Shown: positions 5,567 through 8,341 of the stretch, piece after piece
Position numbering within the stretch: the stretch's first letter is position 1
Layout of the letters: every line of letters starts with the position of its first letter
NCBI GenBank assembly: GCA_902465015.1
Contig: CABQLK010000061.1
Coordinates: 1 to 8,341 of the forward strand
Length of the DNA stretch: 8,341 bases
Source: an uncultured Collinsella sp.
Lineage (GTDB): Bacteria > Actinomycetota > Coriobacteriia > Coriobacteriales > Coriobacteriaceae
Direction of reading: 5' to 3'
The notes under the pieces: generated by a model
What the model was told of the DNA's origin: nothing
The model's input: the letters and a program-made list of their open reading frames with translations, nothing else
The model's database searches: none
Translations under genes and position numbers: made by a program

Positions 5567-7228
5567 ATGACCAAGCATGTGTTCGTAACCGGTGGCGTGG
5601 TTTCGTCCCTGGGCAAGGGTATCACCGCGGCCTCGCTGGGCCGTCTGCTCAAGTCGCGTGGCTACAAAGTAACGATGCAGAAGGCCGACCCGTATCTGAA
5701 CGTCGACCCCGGTACCATGAGCCCGTTCCAGCATGGTGAGGTCTTCGTTACCGAGGATGGTTACGAGTCCGACCTGGACCTGGGTCATTACGAGCGCTTT
5801 ATTGATGAGAACCTGACCCGCGATTCCAACTTTACGACCGGTGCCATCTACAAAAGCCTCATCGCCCGCGAGCGTCGCGGCGACTTTTTGGGCGGTACCG
5901 TGCAGGTGATCCCTCACGTCACCAATGCCATTAAGGACAAGTTCCGCCGCATCGAGGAGCAGACCGGCTCCGATGTAGTCATCACCGAGCTGGGCGGCAC
6001 GATCGGCGACATCGAGTCCCAACCGTTTGTCGAGGCCATCCGTCAGTACCGCAAGGAGGCCGGCCCCGAGAACGTCTGCTACATCCACGTGTCGCTCGTT
6101 CCCTATATCGCCGCCGCCCACGAGGTCAAGACCAAGCCCACGCAGCATTCCGTCAAGGAGCTTCGCAGCTTTGGTATCCAGCCCGATATCATCGTGCTGC
6201 GCTCCGACCACCATATCGATGACGCTATCCGCGGAAAGATTGCAAGCTTCTGCGACGTCGACACCGATTGCGTCTTTACCAACGAGGACTGCGCGAGCAT
6301 TTACGATGTTCCGCAGCTGCTTGCCGAGCAGGACTTTGACCTGCGCATTTGCGAGCGTCTGGGTCTGGATCCGCGTGAGCGCGACATGAGCGAGTGGAAC
6401 GAGTTCCTGCGCAAACAGAATCACGCCAACCATCACGCCGACAAGGTGAAGATCGCCGTCGTGGGTAAGTACACGCAGCTGCCCGATGCGTACCTGTCGG
6501 TTATCGAGGCCCTGCACCATGCGGGCGTCTTCTACGATCGCCATGTGGACGTCCAGCTGGTCGACGGCGAGAGCCTCGACGAGCAGAATGTCTCCGAGGT
6601 TCTGGGCGACGCCTCGGGCATCCTGGTCCCCGGCGGCTTTGGCAAGCGCGCCCTGGAGGGCAAGATCCTCGCGGCCGAGTTTGCCCGTGAGCACAAGATT
6701 CCGTATCTGGGCATTTGCCTGGGTATGCAGGTCGCCGTGTGCGAGTTCGCCCGCAATGTCGTTGGCCTTGCCGGTGCCAGCTCCTCCGAGTTTGATCCGG
6801 ACGGTCCGTATAGCGTCATCGATCTGATGAGCTCGCAGGAGGACGTGACCGAGAAGGGCGGCACCATGCGCCTGGGCGCCTATCCGTGCAAGCTCGCCGC
6901 CGATACTCTTGCTCGTGAGGCATATGGCGAGGAACTCGTCTACGAGCGTCACCGTCACCGCTTTGAGTTCAACAACGCCTTCCGCGACCAGCTCGAGGAC
7001 GCCGGTTTGGTTATCTCGGGTCTGTCGCCTGACGAGCGCTTGGTCGAGATGGTCGAGCTGCCGCGCGACGTGCATCCGTGGTATGTGGCAACCCAGGCTC
7101 ATCCCGAGTTCAAGAGCCGCCCGACCAACCCGCAGCCGCTGTTCCGCGAGTTCGTGCGTGCTTCGATCGGCCAGCACGAGGGTGTCGACCGTCTGCAGGT
7201 GACGCCCATGAACCTCGCTACGGACTAA
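5567..7228 (+). CDS. pyrG: CTP synthase (glutamine-hydrolysing)
   Basis: A 553-residue protein, the normal length. It converts UTP + ATP + glutamine to CTP in the cytoplasm, the last step of de novo pyrimidine nucleotide synthesis. The N-terminal amidoligase domain (about 1-270) opens with MTKHVFVTGGVVSSLGKG, carrying the P-loop with K17; Mg/ATP-site acids are D71 (SDLDLGHYERF) and E141 (ITELGGTIGDIE). The C-terminal class I glutaminase domain (about 295-535) has the oxyanion-loop PGGFGKR (355-361), nucleophile C384 in LGICLGMQ, and H512/E514 in AHPEF. All key residues are present, so it should be active. The ATG at 5567 follows AGG at 5555-5557, and the start matches homologues exactly. It is followed two bases after its stop by xerD. 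The run past E514 to the end is ordinary for the family. Confidence 0.98.
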   Translation: MTKHVFVTGGVVSSLGKGITAASLGRLLKSRGYKVTMQKADPYLNVDPGTMSPFQHGEVFVTEDGYESDLDLGHYERFIDENLTRDSNFTTGAIYKSLIARERRGDFLGGTVQVIPHVTNAIKDKFRRIEEQTGSDVVITELGGTIGDIESQPFVEAIRQYRKEAGPENVCYIHVSLVPYIAAAHEVKTKPTQHSVKELRSFGIQPDIIVLRSDHHIDDAIRGKIASFCDVDTDCVFTNEDCASIYDVPQLLAEQDFDLRICERLGLDPRERDMSEWNEFLRKQNHANHHADKVKIAVVGKYTQLPDAYLSVIEALHHAGVFYDRHVDVQLVDGESLDEQNVSEVLGDASGILVPGGFGKRALEGKILAAEFAREHKIPYLGICLGMQVAVCEFARNVVGLAGASSSEFDPDGPYSVIDLMSSQEDVTEKGGTMRLGAYPCKLAADTLAREAYGEELVYERHRHRFEFNNAFRDQLEDAGLVISGLSPDERLVEMVELPRDVHPWYVATQAHPEFKSRPTNPQPLFREFVRASIGQHEGVDRLQVTPMNLATD

Positions 7229-7230
7229 GG

Positions 7231-8172
7231 GTGCCGGCGAATAAGGAACATACCGAAGCTACTCCCTCGTCGCTCGCCGTGGCGGCGGGGGAGTATCTCG
7301 ATTACCTCGCGGTCGAGCGGGGCTTGGCGCGCAACACGATTGTGGCCTATCGTCGTGACCTGACGACGTACTGCGCCTATCTGGAGCGGGCGGGTATTGT
7401 GTCTTTTGAAGAGGTGACCCGTCAGGTCGTGGAGGGCTTTGTCGCCGATCGCCGCGACGGAGGCTATTCCGACGCCTCGGTGGAGCGCGCGCTTGCTGCC
7501 GTGAAGGGCCTGCATGCCTTTTTGGTGCGCGATGGGGCCGTGGCCCAAAACCCGACGGCGGCGTTGCGCCTGCCTAAAAAGGCTGAGCGTTTGCCGGAGT
7601 ATCTATCGGTGGAGGATGTCTCGGCGCTTCTCGATCAAGACTTCCCCGAGGGGGAGATGGGCTTGCGCGACCATGCCATCTTGGAAGTGCTCTACGGATG
7701 CGGTTTGCGTGTGAGCGAGTTGGTGGGGCTCGATGTGGGCGATATCCATATTGACGATGGCTTTGTACTCGTTCGCGGTAAGGGCTCGAAGGAACGCCTG
7801 TCCCCGCTGGTGGGAAGCGCGGCGCGAGCTCTGACGCTTTATTTAACTGAGGGGCGTTCTCGCTTGGCGGCCCATGCCCGCGGAACCGAGACCTCGGCGG
7901 TCTTTTTAAATAAGAACGGCCGCCGTCTGTCGCGCCAGGGCATCCATGCCATCTGTGAGCGCTACGGGCGCCAGGTGGGGCTGGTGGGGCTCCATCCCCA
8001 TACCTTGCGCCACTCCTTTGCCACCCACATGCTCGCGGGCGGTGCCGACTTGCGTGTGCTGCAGGAGATTTTGGGCCATGCCGATATCTCGACCACGCAG
8101 GTCTACACGCATGTCGACCGCACGCAACTGACCGAGGTCTATCTGGCGGCGCATCCGCTGGCACATCGCTAG
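7231..8172 (+). CDS. xerD: XerD-type site-specific tyrosine recombinase
   Basis: A 313-residue tyrosine recombinase, slightly longer than typical XerC/D (about 300) through a short N-terminal extension. The N-terminal SAM-like DNA-binding domain spans about 14-105 (EYLDYLAVERGLARNTIVAYRRDL). The catalytic domain has R160 (GCGLRVSEL), K184 (RGKGSKERL), H257 and R260 (HPHTLRHSFATH), H283 (LGHADIS) and nucleophile Y292 (TTQVYTHV), so the set is complete. Family role: with XerC it resolves chromosome dimers at dif. The GTG at 7231 is the only suitable start; no Shine-Dalgarno has normal spacing, so translation probably couples to pyrG termination. The pyrG neighbourhood and lack of other mobile genes favour housekeeping XerD over an integrase. 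XerD rather than XerC is inferred from context and motif style. Confidence 0.9.
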   Translation: MPANKEHTEATPSSLAVAAGEYLDYLAVERGLARNTIVAYRRDLTTYCAYLERAGIVSFEEVTRQVVEGFVADRRDGGYSDASVERALAAVKGLHAFLVRDGAVAQNPTAALRLPKKAERLPEYLSVEDVSALLDQDFPEGEMGLRDHAILEVLYGCGLRVSELVGLDVGDIHIDDGFVLVRGKGSKERLSPLVGSAARALTLYLTEGRSRLAAHARGTETSAVFLNKNGRRLSRQGIHAICERYGRQVGLVGLHPHTLRHSFATHMLAGGADLRVLQEILGHADISTTQVYTHVDRTQLTEVYLAAHPLAHR

Positions 8173-8188
8173 CACCTCGCTGACCTGC

Positions 8189-8202
8189 ATATTTATAAAT
8201 AT
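8189..8202. repeat. 14-base AT-only palindrome between xerD and its terminator
   Basis: ATATTTATAAATAT is a perfect palindrome made only of A and T in otherwise GC-rich DNA, six bases before the terminator stem. It contains TATAAAT, so it could serve as a -10 element on either strand or as a protein-binding site. It may also just be the AT-rich flank of the terminator. Confidence 0.4.
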
Positions 8203-8207
8203 TAAAG

Positions 8208-8275
8208 GGGACGGGCCCCAGATTGCCGAGACGCACTTTTGCGCGCATGGGCAATCTGGGGCCCGTCCCATTTTT
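8208..8275 (+). terminator. intrinsic terminator of pyrG-xerD with a perfect 20-bp stem
   Basis: Positions 8208-8227 are the exact reverse complement of 8250-8269, with a 22-base loop, followed by ATTTTT. The stem is unusually long for a terminator, and AAA (8204-8206) before it can pair with part of the T tract. On the - strand the hairpin is followed by CCCCTTTAAT, so it may act weakly in both directions. The length and perfection also fit a repetitive extragenic palindrome used as a terminator. Confidence 0.85.
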
Positions 8276-8341
8276 CGCCAGACACCGACGCGGTGGTGGG
8301 CCGTGTGTGTCGTGGGTGGGGGAGTTTGGGGGCGATGTGAA
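8276..8341. other. G- and T-rich tail, no gene recognised
   Basis: The last 66 bases are strongly G/T skewed on the + strand, with G runs at 8298-8300, 8314-8316, 8318-8322 and 8328-8332. No coding signature was identified. GGGGG followed by a GTG at 8337 could be the ribosome binding site and start of a next gene, but the window ends two bases later. Confidence 0.3.

Noticed and set aside
5300..7177. A 625-codon open frame on the - strand opposite pyrG
   Set aside because: Same cause: exact antiphase with pyrG codons and absence of TTA/CTA/TCA. pyrG has every catalytic residue; the antisense product has no family features.
7078..7230. A 51-codon upstream extension of xerD inside pyrG
   Set aside because: It overlaps the essential C-terminal end of pyrG in another frame and homologues of XerD start near the GTG at 7231.
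7231..8172. Phage or transposon integrase
   Set aside because: No attachment site, excisionase or other mobile genes nearby; it sits in a housekeeping pyrG-linked context and has XerD-like length and motifs.

Overview
This GC-rich window reads as a chromosomal segment of a Gram-positive, anaerobic actinobacterium, most likely Coriobacteriia and close to Collinsella. That placement is an inference from gene content, codon choice (strong preference for GCC, GAC, CTC and GTC; TTA, CTA and TCA almost absent) and the style of the GC-rich intrinsic terminators. All recognisable genes lie on the + strand. No rRNA, tRNA, CRISPR array, insertion sequence or phage gene was seen.

Layout. Positions 1-54 hold the last 17 codons of arginine deiminase (arcA), including its catalytic Cys. 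After a gap with two hairpins comes arcB (160-1155, catabolic ornithine carbamoyltransferase), an intrinsic terminator, and a YfcC/DcuC-type membrane antiporter (1303-2781). Together these form most of an arginine deiminase (ADI) fermentation locus: arginine is imported in exchange for ornithine and converted through citrulline to ornithine and carbamoyl phosphate. The carbamate kinase that would harvest ATP is not in the window.

Positions 2782-3311 (about 530 bases) carry no convincing gene but are dense in RNA-like structure. A stretch with competing folds is followed by an intrinsic terminator, a perfect 12-bp hairpin, a 98-nt long imperfect hairpin, and a 26-30 bp stem whose only non-Watson-Crick pairs are G.U in the + strand RNA. 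A TATAAT promoter then leads into a DUF1846/UPF0371 protein (3312-4793), which ends in a clear terminator.

The right half has a small winged-helix DNA-binding protein (5050-5388) with its own terminator, then CTP synthase pyrG (5567-7228). Two bases after pyrG is a GTG-started XerD-type tyrosine recombinase (7231-8172). The pair ends at a perfect 20-bp hairpin with a T tract. pyrG near xerD is an old actinobacterial neighbourhood; here the two genes are directly adjacent.

The protein-coding content is mostly ordinary. The least explained part is the structured intergenic block 2782-3204.
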